Assembly: GCA_951813515.1 (NCBI GenBank)
Contig: OX638346.1
Span: 3,403,617-3,467,616 of the forward strand
DNA length: 64,000 nucleotides
Direction of reading: 5' to 3'
From: an uncultured Pseudomonadales bacterium
GTDB taxonomy: Bacteria > Pseudomonadota > Gammaproteobacteria > Pseudomonadales > Azotimanducaceae
In this document: piece by piece, positions 1 through 8,531 of the stretch
Layout of the letters: the number at the start of each line of letters is the position of its first letter
How positions within the stretch are numbered: the stretch's first letter is position 1
Translations under genes and position numbers: made by a program
The notes under the pieces: model-generated
Seen by the model: the letters and a program-made list of their open reading frames with translations, nothing else
Database searches by the model: none
What the model was told of the DNA's origin: nothing

Positions 1-879
1 GTCCAGTGGGCGTTCCGCGAGCGCGGGAAAATGTGGGCGATCTTAGGATTCGGTGCGGGCGAGGCGACTGCGGAACGCGAAGGCCAGGAGGCCTCAAATG
101 CATCCAGCGACCTTTCGATGCTCATGGGTCTGAGTGGAATCCGCTATGACTTCGGTCCGATCGTCGGATTCGATTTCGCCGTCCGGGGCGATGCGGGATT
201 TGCCCGGCTGGAGACGGACGAGGGGCCGCGGGCGATAGAAGGGATGATGGTGAATGTGCAGCGGCTGCGCATGGGTGTGGAGGCCTCGCTACCGATGGCG
301 TTTGCAGGAGTTCCGGTGTCGCCGTTCATCGACGTGGCTGGTCGTTACGACGGTGGAGACGGCGCGACGGGCGGCGGGGTGGAACTGGCGGGCGGCTTCC
401 GCTATCGGGGTCCGATGGTCGGCTTCGAGGTGAAGGGCCGCGCGCTGGCAATGCACTCCGACGAGAGTTACTCGGAGCACGGTGTGAAAGCCACGTTGGC
501 CTTGGGTCCGGACGGGAGGAGGGGCTTCCGGCTCTTGCTTTCGCCGAAGTGGGGCGGCACTGCGGAGGCAATGGACATCTTCACGTACCGCGGACATCCG
601 TTCGCGGGTGCGCTTCGCCGCGAGAATCGGGGTTGGGGACTGGGTACCCGCATGAGCTATGGCTTCGACATGCGGCGCAGACCGGGCACGATCGTGCCGT
701 ACTGGGAGCTGGATCTTTCGCGCGACGCCTACCGCCAAGCACGCCTGGGCGTGAGCTATGAATTGGCGAGCGCCTTCATGGGAATGCCGCATCGCCTGGA
801 GATTTCCGGCGAAAGCACGGAAAGCGAGCAACACGGCAGCATCATGCGGTTCCTGCTGTCGGGTCAGGCGCACTTCTAG
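1..879 (+). CDS. C-terminal part of an autotransporter-like outer-membrane beta-barrel protein (5' truncated)
   Basis: The frame is open from base 1 and has no convincing start, so the gene begins upstream of the window. The 292 visible residues are alternating amphipathic strands rich in Gly, Arg and aromatics, for example GIRYDFGPIVGFDFAVRG and RLRMGVEASLPM. The chain ends in the C-terminal aromatic (GQAHF) usual for outer-membrane barrels recognised by the BAM machinery. The opening WAILGFGAGE resembles the first strand of autotransporter barrel domains. What the missing passenger region does cannot be told. It is convergent with bcp. Confidence 0.6.
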   Translation, partial: VQWAFRERGKMWAILGFGAGEATAEREGQEASNASSDLSMLMGLSGIRYDFGPIVGFDFAVRGDAGFARLETDEGPRAIEGMMVNVQRLRMGVEASLPMAFAGVPVSPFIDVAGRYDGGDGATGGGVELAGGFRYRGPMVGFEVKGRALAMHSDESYSEHGVKATLALGPDGRRGFRLLLSPKWGGTAEAMDIFTYRGHPFAGALRRENRGWGLGTRMSYGFDMRRRPGTIVPYWELDLSRDAYRQARLGVSYELASAFMGMPHRLEISGESTESEQHGSIMRFLLSGQAHF

Positions 880-1035
880 CGCGCCCTGAGTACGCCGCCG
901 GGAAAGCCCAGCTTAGCCCGCATATATCACCAAGGCGCTTGTCGAGTCAGCAAAGGTCATCGTATTTCAATAAGTTACGTTCTATTTTCGACGTTCGTGC
1001 CGTAAACAGACTGCGCTGCCGCGCCCTCGCTTGTC

Positions 1036-1118
1036 TTTTGCCCGCGTGGGCGCACGTGCTTGCTGCACCATAAGCGATGGCTATGCTTCCGCTCGCGAGC
1101 ACGCCCACGCGGGCAAAA
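1036..1118. repeat. 17-nt perfect inverted repeat between convergent genes
   Basis: Arms 1036-1052 (TTTTGCCCGCGTGGGCG) and 1102-1118 are exact reverse complements separated by 49 nt. The pair lies in the gap between the beta-barrel gene and bcp, which converge. The T-run precedes the stem on the plus strand rather than following it, so it is not a classical intrinsic terminator. The rest of 880-1157 shows no gene. Confidence 0.8.
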
Positions 1119-1157
1119 TCCTGCGCGATCATCGCGGCCCTTGGTGACATATGCGGG

Positions 1158-1625
1158 TTAGCTTCCTCGTAGCGCTTCCAGCACCTTCTGCGGGTGATCG
1201 GCCGCCCTCGGGACGCGGCGCCAGTGCCTGACGACCTTGCCTTCGGGATCGATCCACACGGTGGAACGGATGACGCCCATGACCTTTCTGCCGTACATCA
1301 TCTTCTCGCCGTAGGCTCCATAGGTCTCCATGACTTCCCGGTCCGGGTCGCTCAGGAGCGTAAAAGGCAATTCGTACTTGTCGACGAACTTCCTGTGCGA
1401 TGCCGCCCCGTCGGGGGATATGCCGAAAACGACGGCCCCCGTGTCCTCGATCTCGCCCCACAGGTCGCGGAATCCGCATGCTTCCTTCGTGCATCCGGGC
1501 GTGTCGTCCTTCGGATAGAAATAGACGACGACATGCTTGCCTCTCTGGTCTTTCAGGGCCACCTCGTTGCCATCGGTGTCCTGCAGGATGAACTCGGGTG
1601 CCGCCTTGCCTTCTTCGATTGCCAT
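1158..1625 (-). CDS. bcp: Thioredoxin-dependent peroxiredoxin, BCP/PrxQ type
   Basis: A 155-residue cytosolic thiol peroxidase that reduces H2O2 and organic hydroperoxides and is recycled by thioredoxin (family knowledge). The peroxidatic Cys45 lies in PKDDTPGCTKEAC, and the resolving Cys50 has the five-residue spacing typical of BCP. The start at 1625 (MAIEEGKAAPEF) is chosen over an upstream in-frame ATG because a GGAG lies 6-7 nt before it and homologues begin here. Length is normal for the family. It stands alone, convergent with the upstream beta-barrel gene. Confidence 0.93.
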   Translation of the reverse strand: MAIEEGKAAPEFILQDTDGNEVALKDQRGKHVVVYFYPKDDTPGCTKEACGFRDLWGEIEDTGAVVFGISPDGAASHRKFVDKYELPFTLLSDPDREVMETYGAYGEKMMYGRKVMGVIRSTVWIDPEGKVVRHWRRVPRAADHPQKVLEALRGS

Positions 1626-1713
1626 GAAATGCTCCGTTGGTGTTCTGAACGCCATTGTGCAGACGCGTGCGGCGCAATCAAGCGGAGCGTGCGAAAGCAA
1701 CGGTGTGGCGGCG

Positions 1714-2499
1714 CTACCCGTAGCTCACACCCATGCCTACGCGGGCGTCGTTGTTGACGCCGTATGGCGCGATGGGATAGCGGAGTCCATTGCGGGACAG
1801 GTGGTCGAGGCCGTCGATGACCTTGGGGAGATAGCCGGGTGGAATCGCCATCAGCAGTTCGTCCTCCATCACGCCGCCGTAGCGCCTCTCGGCGAAGCAT
1901 GGTATGGAGAGGCTGGGTTCGCGGGTCCTGAGCGCGCGTCCCCAGGAGTCCGCGCAGGCGGATTCGCCGACGCAGCCCCAGTCGAGCTTGTTGAATCCCG
2001 TCCACTGCAGACCGTTGATGAAGAGGATCATCTGCGCCGGCGTTGCGTAGATGAGGGCGATGTCTGGCGGGTCCAGGCGGCCGTTCGCCAGCGGGCTCAC
2101 CGCCATGGCCTGGTACCTGCCGTAGTCGACGACGTCCATCGAGTGCTGGTGCCGACTCGAGTCCTCGAGGGTCTCGAACCAGATGCCGGCCATGTGTTCG
2201 CCGGAGAGCCACTCATCGTTTCGCGGATGCAGTCCGATGACGGTCGAGCACTGGGCGCCGACGAGGTCGTCGGCGGTGATGCCCACGGTCCAGCCGTTGC
2301 GGCAGGCCTGGCCCACGATCTGATCGGTGGTATGGACGGCACTGGGACGACGGATGCGTGGCACCGCCTCCATCTCTTCAACCGTCTCGTAGAGTTTCAT
2401 GCCGATCGGGGTCGTACGCAGCCGCAGGAAACGGTTGAGATTGTTCACCAGCGCAGACCAGTCGCGGATGGTTCTGTCGGATGCGATCGTTTCGCTCAT
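1714..2499 (-). CDS. DUF169-family protein
   Basis: A 261-residue protein with the DUF169 pattern: an early TPIGMKLYE segment, a Cys-bearing middle (QACRNGWTVG, GAQCSTVIGL), the PPDIALIYATPAQMILFING block, and a Gly/Cys-rich CVGESACADSWG stretch. No signal peptide or membrane segment is visible. The start has a good AGGAAGG Shine-Dalgarno sequence. The family has no settled biochemical role; the conserved cysteines suggest metal or redox chemistry, which is inference. It is transcribed divergently from the GST gene, with about 170 nt between starts. Confidence 0.7.
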   Translation of the reverse strand: MSETIASDRTIRDWSALVNNLNRFLRLRTTPIGMKLYETVEEMEAVPRIRRPSAVHTTDQIVGQACRNGWTVGITADDLVGAQCSTVIGLHPRNDEWLSGEHMAGIWFETLEDSSRHQHSMDVVDYGRYQAMAVSPLANGRLDPPDIALIYATPAQMILFINGLQWTGFNKLDWGCVGESACADSWGRALRTREPSLSIPCFAERRYGGVMEDELLMAIPPGYLPKVIDGLDHLSRNGLRYPIAPYGVNNDARVGMGVSYG

Positions 2500-2670
2500 C
2501 GGTGGCGTCCTTCCTGCCTGGCGATAGCCTCAAGTGTACGAGACTGCGTTCCTTCCATCCGCAATGCCCGCGATACCCCTGCCGATCCACGACAGACGCT
2601 GTGTCGGTCAGGCTTGACGGCGGCCCGGATGAAACCCTATGGTCGAGACATTGCAAGGGAGGCCCATCGC

Positions 2671-3330
2671 ATGCCGGAATACCATCTCGCCAGTTCGTTC
2701 ACCTGACCCTGGGTCCAGCGCGCCGTGATTGTGTTGCGCGCCAAGAACGTGGACTTTGAAGTCACCTACATCAATCTGCGCGACAAGCCGGACTGGTTCC
2801 TCGAGTTATCGCCGCACGGGAAAGTCCCGATGCTGCAGGTGGACGGGCGACCGCTGTTCGAGTCGAACGCGATCGCCGAGTACCTGGACGAGAAGATCCT
2901 GCCTCGGTTGCATCCGGAAGACGCGTTCCAGCGTGCCCGGCATCGCGCCTGGAACGACTTTGTTCCCATATTTGCCTCGGGCCTGGGCGGAGTTTCCGTG
3001 GCTGACCTCAAGAAGCGGGAGGAGGCCCTCGAGGTCGCCAGGCGGCATGTCGGCAAGCTGGAACAGGCGATCTCCGACGAGCGCGACAACGAGGGACCGT
3101 TCTTCAGCGGTCCCGACCTCTGCCTCGTGGACGCGTCCTATGCGCCGTTCCTGATGCGCTTCAGCATGGTGGAGCCGCTGATCGAAAGCGGGCTGATGGC
3201 GGACTTCCCGCAGGTTTCCGCGTGGATGGACGCGTTGGTGGACGATCCTCGCGTGCGCGATTCGGTACCGGAACAGTTCAACGACCTGTACATGGAGCAG
3301 ATGACCAAACGCCTTGACGAGGCCGCTTGA
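2671..3330 (+). CDS. Glutathione S-transferase-like protein with in-frame TGA at the catalytic cysteine (candidate selenoprotein)
   Basis: An ATG at 2671, 8 nt after AAGGGAGG, opens MPEYHLASSFT. TGA follows at 2704-2706, and the same frame continues PWVQRAVIVLRAKNVDFE and on to 3330. Cys-type GSTs of the omega/stringent-starvation-like group read ...SF.LCPWVQRAV..., so the TGA (codon 12) sits exactly on the active-site Cys. If read through, the protein is 219 residues with a complete thioredoxin-fold N-domain (HGKVPMLQVDGRPLFESNAIAEYLDE) and an all-helical C-domain. The only other start, GTG 2725, would remove the first strand and active site and has no clear ribosome-binding site. A GU-rich hairpin lies immediately after the TGA. 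Alternatives are a nonsense mutation or a sequencing error. Confidence 0.7.
2713..2754 (+). promoter_or_regulatory. Candidate bacterial SECIS stem-loop after the GST TGA codon
   Basis: GCGCGC at 2718-2723 pairs with GCGCGC at 2736-2741 around a 12-nt loop (CGTGATTGTGTT). An outer helix pairs GTCCA (2713-2717) with TGGAC (2750-2754). The loop is centred about 25 nt after the TGA, within the distance at which bacterial SECIS loops normally lie, and contains GU dinucleotides as SelB-binding loops do. Pairing was judged by eye only. Confidence 0.45.
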
Positions 3331-3551
3331 CCGCGCGGGCTACCCTGAGGCCGCGCAAACGCATGCCGCGCTCCATGGAGAATTAGGCAAAGGTCGTCGT
3401 CATTGCTTCGACTCGTCGCGATCAATCATGTCGGACTTGCCGCAGTTTGAGTTCGCGGGCTGTCGGACAACACTGAAAAGTGTTCTGAGACCCGACTCTG
3501 CCGAAGTGTTGTGGGCGTAAGCCCAGTTTTCTGATCAGTACGTCCCCGCCG

Positions 3552-3566
3552 ATTGGTCCTACCAAT
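3552..3566. promoter_or_regulatory. Putative GntR/FadR-family operator
   Basis: ATTGGT-CCT-ACCAAT is a perfect palindrome with a 3-nt centre. It fits TNGTNNNACNA, the site pattern of FadR-subfamily GntR regulators such as PdhR and the uronate/gluconate repressors. It overlaps the predicted -35 box of the TonB-receptor gene, consistent with repression. The regulator gene is not in the window. Confidence 0.55.
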
Positions 3567-3580
3567 TTGGATCATATTAT
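3553..3580 (+). promoter_or_regulatory. Predicted sigma70-type promoter of the TonB-receptor gene
   Basis: TTGGTC at 3553-3558 and TATTAT at 3575-3580 are separated by 16 nt, in an AT-rich stretch about 110 nt before the start codon. The -35 element lies inside the FadR-type palindrome. Confidence 0.45.
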
Positions 3581-3690
3581 CGTGGTGTTCGGTTAGTGCA
3601 TATGGCACAATACCGATAGCCAATCCGGTATGTGCCATTGTTGTGTCCAATGGCACCAACGTCGAATCGAGTTTATGGGGGAGAAATCAC

Positions 3691-6642
3691 ATGTTCCTTG
3701 CACGTACTTTCGCTGCACTGGTAGTCAGCGTGGCCGCGCTGGCCCTTGCTCCGGCAAGTCTTGCCCAGGAGGACGAGTCAGAGTTGGAGCCGGTGGAATA
3801 TCCGGAAATTGTTGTCATCGGTATCCGGTCGTCTCTTGCAAGCGCTCTTGAAAAAAAGCGCGATGCGGACAATCTGATCGAAGTCATTCAGGCGGAAGAT
3901 ATAGGCAAGCTGCCTGACCAAAACCTTGCAGAGGTGCTTGAGAATGTGACAGGGATCCAGATTACTCGAACGGCCGGTGTCGGTACCGGTGTTCAGATTC
4001 GTGGTACTAACGCAAACCGTACCGAAATCAACGGTGTGTCTACCGTGGGCTCTGGTGCCGGACGTACCGGGATCGATTTTGAAGATGTTTCTGCGGCCAT
4101 TATCGCTGCTGTTGAAGTGACCAAATCGCCTGAAGCGAAAACCATTGAAGGGTCTGTGGGCGGCACTATCAACCTGAGAACGATACGTCCTCTCGAGCTG
4201 GTCCAACGTGTAGCGACCATCCGCGCACAAGGGGAGAATAGCAGTCTTTCCACCGATGGCACTTTTACACCCAGGATATCAGGCACCTGGAGCGACAACT
4301 GGGCTACGGACACCGGGGCTTTCGGGGTCGTTCTCAGCGGAAGCATCACCGAGCAGGACGTCACCGCCTTCCGTCCTCGTACCGACCGCGACAACACCGT
4401 CGCTTCGGGTAGCGGCGCTGCAAGCGCTCAATCCTTCAATTTCCTGCCCATCCAGTTTCTTAACCAGGATTACGACAATTTTGAGTATGAAACCAAGAAC
4501 TTTGCCGGTTCGTTTGAGTGGGCGCCGAATGACGATTTGACCCTGTATTTTGATGCGGTCGTCAATGATCAAGAGCGCAGACAAGAAAGTTCGAGAGTGC
4601 AGGGATCGGGCGTGAGTAGCCTTAGAAATGCTTCGATTCCCGATGCGTTTGAAACGGTCACTTTCGGCATGATCGATGGCCAAAACGGCTCACAGAACCT
4701 CGGTTCCATCGAGGCGGCGTTCCGAGGTGTAGTAGGCGTTGATTTGGCAGTTGACGATGACGATCCAAATCTGCGGTTCTCTTCGGACACAAACTCGCGC
4801 CTGACAGATAGCGAAATATTTCGATTGGGCGCCAATTGGCAAAGAGGCAGATGGTCTGGGCGAGCTGAGGTATCAACCTCAGCATCGGATTCTACTACTC
4901 CCAGCTTTAACACGACTCTCAACTTCATCAATCCGAACGTACCTTTGGACCCGGGCGGCGCCAACGACAACAGCACACCTTTTCGGTACGATTTGACAGG
5001 CGGTACACTGTCATGGGCCGTCGCATTTGGTGAGCCAGGCGCACCAACGGTGGCGCAATTGCTTGATCCCGCAAATGTTGTGCTACGTGATACCAACATA
5101 AGCCAAGACATAGCCGAAAGCGGCGAAGACGCGTTGGTCCTTGACGCCAGTTACGATCTGGACTGGTCAGGCATTACGATACTGGATTTTGGCTATCGCA
5201 ATAGCAAGGCGTCCAATTTCAACAATGACATCCGGACTAACCGCGGGTTGAGGAGCATGTCTGATTCTCCTAGAGGTGATCTGTTTTCGGAACTCCTCAC
5301 GCCAGGCCCCAATAACTTTAATGAGGCTGATGGCAGAGCGCTGTTTATCGGTGATTTTCTTCTCATTGACCCGGAGCTTGTGGCTTCGGATCCGGATCGC
5401 GTTTTAGCCACGTTGAACTCCGCTATTACGGCCCACGGAGGTTCCAGATCCATCAATGATCCAACATCGACGGTCGCTGCGTTCTTCGATATCGAAGAAG
5501 TGACCGACGCGCTGTACATGCAAGCGAACTTCGAGAGCGGAATTTTCCGAGGAAATCTTGGCTTGCGTTACATAAAGACCAACGTTGATTCGACCGGCAA
5601 TTCGGTAACCAACGGTGTGGCGACCCCTACCACCTCGACCGGCAGCTATGACTTTCTGTTGCCACGATTCAATTTGGCTGCATTCGTTAGCGAGGATATC
5701 GTTGTTCGTGCAGGTTGGGGCAAGGACATCAGGCGCCCGAATTTCGACAGTCTGTCAACCTCGACTACGTTCAGCACCAGCCCCAACCCTCCTGTTTCTA
5801 TTGGGAACCCGGGGTTGGAGCCGGAGGAGGTGACTTCGTTTGATATCGCTGCTGAATGGTATCTTGCGCCTTCAAGCGTTTTGAGTGTCGGCTATTTCAA
5901 CAAGGTGCGCACGGGCCTTTTTGTGCGTACCCAGGACAATCCATTTGAAGATCCGGTCACTGGATTCCGCGACATTACCGCTCCCTGTGAACAAGGCGGC
6001 ATCTTCAATCCCATCGCAGACATCAATGTCTTTGGCCCTGCCGGTGTAGGGGTCTGCGTTCCGGCAGCAACGACAGTCAACGGCGCGGGGGAAACCACGC
6101 AAAGAGGTGTTGAAATCGCCTTTCAATATGATCTTTCGCAGTTCGAGGACAATTTGGGTTGGGCATCCGGGTTTGGATTTGTTGCTAACATTACGACGCA
6201 GGATTTCTCTGGTGGGGATACGTATCTCAATCCAACAAGTCGTGCCCGTGCCGCGTTTGCCTTGACATCAACGGGCGCTACTGGCGTTACTCTGCGGGGG
6301 CAACTGATCGACCTCTCTGGAACCGCCTACAATATAACGACATATTACGAAAGGTATGGTATTTCAGCCAGGATGCGGTATACATGGCGTGAGGCATACC
6401 GTTCGACCGATTTTGGTAGTACTTCCAGCTTCCCTTGGGGCTTTCCGGTTGTTCAAGAGGATAGAGGGCAGCTCAACGCCAGCATCAGTTATGATGTGAA
6501 TGATAGTCTGAACATTGGTATTGAAGCCGTTAACCTCACTGAGTCGGACGTTAGACAATCTTGTGTCAACGGAGGCGCTCTTGTGTGTTTCCAGGGCCTG
6601 ACGGATCGCCGCATTACCATGGGTGCCACCTACCGCCTGTAA
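3691..6642 (+). CDS. TonB-dependent receptor, Caulobacter-type
   Basis: A 983-residue outer-membrane receptor that probably imports an oligosaccharide or other large substrate using TonB/ExbBD energy. Residues 1-26 form a Sec signal peptide (MFLARTFAALVVSVAALALA...). The plug domain follows with IVVIGIRSSLASALEKKRDADNLIEVI-type sequence, EDIGKLPDQNLAEVLENVTGIQI and the EGSVGGTINLRT hinge; the rest is a strand-rich barrel ending in ATYRL. The start at 3691 has GGGGGAG 7 nt upstream; the frame runs open further 5' but without signal-peptide logic. Codon use and base composition are more AT-rich than in flanking genes, suggesting recent acquisition. Neighbouring sugar-acid genes suggest a uronate or similar substrate (inference). 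Confidence 0.93.
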   Translation: MFLARTFAALVVSVAALALAPASLAQEDESELEPVEYPEIVVIGIRSSLASALEKKRDADNLIEVIQAEDIGKLPDQNLAEVLENVTGIQITRTAGVGTGVQIRGTNANRTEINGVSTVGSGAGRTGIDFEDVSAAIIAAVEVTKSPEAKTIEGSVGGTINLRTIRPLELVQRVATIRAQGENSSLSTDGTFTPRISGTWSDNWATDTGAFGVVLSGSITEQDVTAFRPRTDRDNTVASGSGAASAQSFNFLPIQFLNQDYDNFEYETKNFAGSFEWAPNDDLTLYFDAVVNDQERRQESSRVQGSGVSSLRNASIPDAFETVTFGMIDGQNGSQNLGSIEAAFRGVVGVDLAVDDDDPNLRFSSDTNSRLTDSEIFRLGANWQRGRWSGRAEVSTSASDSTTPSFNTTLNFINPNVPLDPGGANDNSTPFRYDLTGGTLSWAVAFGEPGAPTVAQLLDPANVVLRDTNISQDIAESGEDALVLDASYDLDWSGITILDFGYRNSKASNFNNDIRTNRGLRSMSDSPRGDLFSELLTPGPNNFNEADGRALFIGDFLLIDPELVASDPDRVLATLNSAITAHGGSRSINDPTSTVAAFFDIEEVTDALYMQANFESGIFRGNLGLRYIKTNVDSTGNSVTNGVATPTTSTGSYDFLLPRFNLAAFVSEDIVVRAGWGKDIRRPNFDSLSTSTTFSTSPNPPVSIGNPGLEPEEVTSFDIAAEWYLAPSSVLSVGYFNKVRTGLFVRTQDNPFEDPVTGFRDITAPCEQGGIFNPIADINVFGPAGVGVCVPAATTVNGAGETTQRGVEIAFQYDLSQFEDNLGWASGFGFVANITTQDFSGGDTYLNPTSRARAAFALTSTGATGVTLRGQLIDLSGTAYNITTYYERYGISARMRYTWREAYRSTDFGSTSSFPWGFPVVQEDRGQLNASISYDVNDSLNIGIEAVNLTESDVRQSCVNGGALVCFQGLTDRRITMGATYRL

Positions 6643-6858
6643 AGGCGAGCGCCGTGAGGCGGTGAGAAATAGGCGCACCACCAGGGGGACAGATTGCGGA
6701 CTGGCTGGAATGAGGAAAGCCCATGCCGGGCCGTCCGAGTTCATCGGCTCTTGAGTGTGACTACTATCGGAACTGCAGAGGCCTTGGCGTGATGCGGTCC
6801 ATGACGAGTGAACCACATGCTGTTCGAGCGATAAGCAGCTGCGCTGGCGTCCCGGGAT

Positions 6859-7803
6859 TCAGTGAGGAGACGCTGAGCCTTTTGGATAGAGCGCGTGGTC
6901 AATGATGGCCCCGTGGTGCTGAACCACCAGACTTGCCATTCTGATCGCACTCCGTATCGCCTCAGGCATCGAAGCGCCCACAAGGCGTTCGGCCAGGTAA
7001 GTGCCGGCGAAGGAATCCCCGGCACCTGTCGTGTCCTTGGGATTGCGGTCGGTTGTGGTGGCCAGGTGCACCGGATCCTGGTCTTGCAAGTAGCCATAAA
7101 TGCCTGCGGCATCCGCTTTCAGGACGATTTCGCCGATTTGCAAATCCTGCAGAAAGGTTCTCACGTCCTCGCTGCTTTGGTGACCGAAAAGCTCGTTGTG
7201 ATCGGCCAAGCCCGGCAGAGCGACATCGGTCAGCCGGTAGGCTTCGGTGAGCCAGTGCGTGGCGTGGCCTATGTCATGCCACAGTACAGCACGGTAGTTC
7301 GGATCGAATGCGATGGTTTTGCCTTGCTCCTTCAGGGCGGCAATGAGGGCTATGAACGCGGCCTTGTCCTCATCTGTCAATATCGCCAGGGTAATGCCGG
7401 AAAAGAAAATCCAGTTGAATTGCGTAATCGCCCGGCAAATATCTTCGCTCATGAGTGACATGAGTTCAGTCGCGGCGGAATCCTTCCGCCAATACGTGAA
7501 GCTGCGCTCACCGTCATCATCCGTGGAGATTGCGTAAATTCCGGGGTGGGCGTTGTCAGAAGTCATGACCAGGGAGTGTCCGATGTGGTCTCGGTCCCAC
7601 TGAGCCACCATCGCCCTACTGACCGGATCGGACCCAATCGCGGTTAGTATCTCAACGTCGATGTCTTCATGACGACGTTTGGCGTACACGGCACAGTTGT
7701 ATGTGTCGCCGGCAAATGCACGAGCATAGGAGTCGCCATCTCCTGACAGTTCCATCATGCATTCGCCGATGACCAGCAACGATCTGGCGGTTTCCGTCGG
7801 CAT
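6859..7803 (-). CDS. kdgK: PfkB-family sugar kinase, probably 2-dehydro-3-deoxygluconate kinase
   Basis: A 314-residue ribokinase-fold kinase. It begins LLVIGECMMELSGDG, contains YWRKDSAATEL (the pattern seen in KDG kinases) and carries the C-terminal PfkB signature DTTGAGDSFAGTYLA with the catalytic Asp in GAGD. The likely reaction is ATP-dependent phosphorylation of KDG to KDPG in uronate catabolism. The ATG at 7803 lies 2 nt past the stop of the upstream RraA-like gene, implying translational coupling; a TTG at 7830 overlapping that gene is an alternative start. The specificity call rests on motif and neighbourhood, not a substrate-binding analysis. Confidence 0.8.
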   Translation of the reverse strand: MPTETARSLLVIGECMMELSGDGDSYARAFAGDTYNCAVYAKRRHEDIDVEILTAIGSDPVSRAMVAQWDRDHIGHSLVMTSDNAHPGIYAISTDDDGERSFTYWRKDSAATELMSLMSEDICRAITQFNWIFFSGITLAILTDEDKAAFIALIAALKEQGKTIAFDPNYRAVLWHDIGHATHWLTEAYRLTDVALPGLADHNELFGHQSSEDVRTFLQDLQIGEIVLKADAAGIYGYLQDQDPVHLATTTDRNPKDTTGAGDSFAGTYLAERLVGASMPEAIRSAIRMASLVVQHHGAIIDHALYPKGSASPH

Positions 7804-7805
7804 GG

Positions 7806-8531
7806 CTAGCGATCGTTCATAGTGCGCCAAGCGGCAAAGTCCGCCAGCACCCGGGCGTCCGTGGCGGGGTAAAGGCCGATAATTGAGCGGCCCTTGTGGA
7901 CTTCTTCGGTGACAAAATCCTCAAAGACTGTCATTTCCACCGCTTCCCTGGCGATTTCATCTGCCAGAATTGCTGGAATGACAACGACAGCCTCGCCGTC
8001 GCCGACGACGATATCCCCGGGCCAGACGGGTGCGCCGCCGCAGCCGATGGGCACGTTGACATCCACAGCCTGATGCAACGTGAGATTGGTTGGTGCTGAA
8101 GCACGCTGGTAGTAGGCGGGGAAGTCCAATCGAGCTATTTCCGGGCTGTCGCGAAAGCCGCCGTCCGTAACGATCCCGGCGCCGCCGCGGACCATCAAGC
8201 GCGTGATGAGGATTGAGCCGGCGGAAGCAGCGCGAGGGTCTTGCCGGCTATCCACAACCATGACGGCGCCGCGCGGACAAGCCTCGATGGCAGCCCGCTG
8301 GGGGTGATTTGGATTTTCGAAAACAGACAACGGGTTCAGATCCTCCCGCGCCGGAATGTAGCGAAGGGTGAAAGCGGGACCTACCATGTTCTTGGTCTGT
8401 GCGTTGAGCGGCTGGACGTTTTGAATGACCTGGTTGCGGAGTCCTCTTTTGTAGAGTGCGGTGGCTATTGTCGCGGCACTGACCGAATGCAGCGACGTTG
8501 TCGTTTCATCCGCGAGCGAGTTCTGGGTCAT
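7806..8531 (-). CDS. RraA-like / HMG-aldolase-family protein
   Basis: A 241-residue RraA-fold protein. It shows the family core GPAFTLRYIP, then GAVMVVDSRQDPRAASAGSIL, then the metal/pyruvate-binding VTDGGFRDSPEIARLDFPAYYQ, and finally WPGDIVVGDGEAVVVIP. Members include 4-hydroxy-4-methyl-2-oxoglutarate aldolases, sugar-acid dehydratases and the RNase E inhibitor RraA. Location directly before a KDG-type kinase favours a sugar-acid role. It is first in a two-gene minus-strand unit and divergent from the SDR gene across a 280-nt gap. Confidence 0.8.
   Translation of the reverse strand: MTQNSLADETTTSLHSVSAATIATALYKRGLRNQVIQNVQPLNAQTKNMVGPAFTLRYIPAREDLNPLSVFENPNHPQRAAIEACPRGAVMVVDSRQDPRAASAGSILITRLMVRGGAGIVTDGGFRDSPEIARLDFPAYYQRASAPTNLTLHQAVDVNVPIGCGGAPVWPGDIVVGDGEAVVVIPAILADEIAREAVEMTVFEDFVTEEVHKGRSIIGLYPATDARVLADFAAWRTMNDR

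Larger units (their letters stand above)
3331..3690 (+). promoter_or_regulatory. Regulatory gap upstream of the TonB-receptor gene
   Basis: No gene is apparent. The gap holds a palindrome AACACT-GAAA-AGTGTT at 3469-3484 (terminator of the GST gene or an operator), then a FadR-type operator and promoter at 3552-3580. From here the sequence becomes noticeably AT-richer than the preceding genes. Confidence 0.5.

Noticed and set aside
2725..3330. GTG-started GST ORF as the true gene
   Set aside because: It removes the first beta-strand and active site and lacks a clear ribosome-binding site, while a strong one serves ATG 2671 in the same frame across a single TGA.
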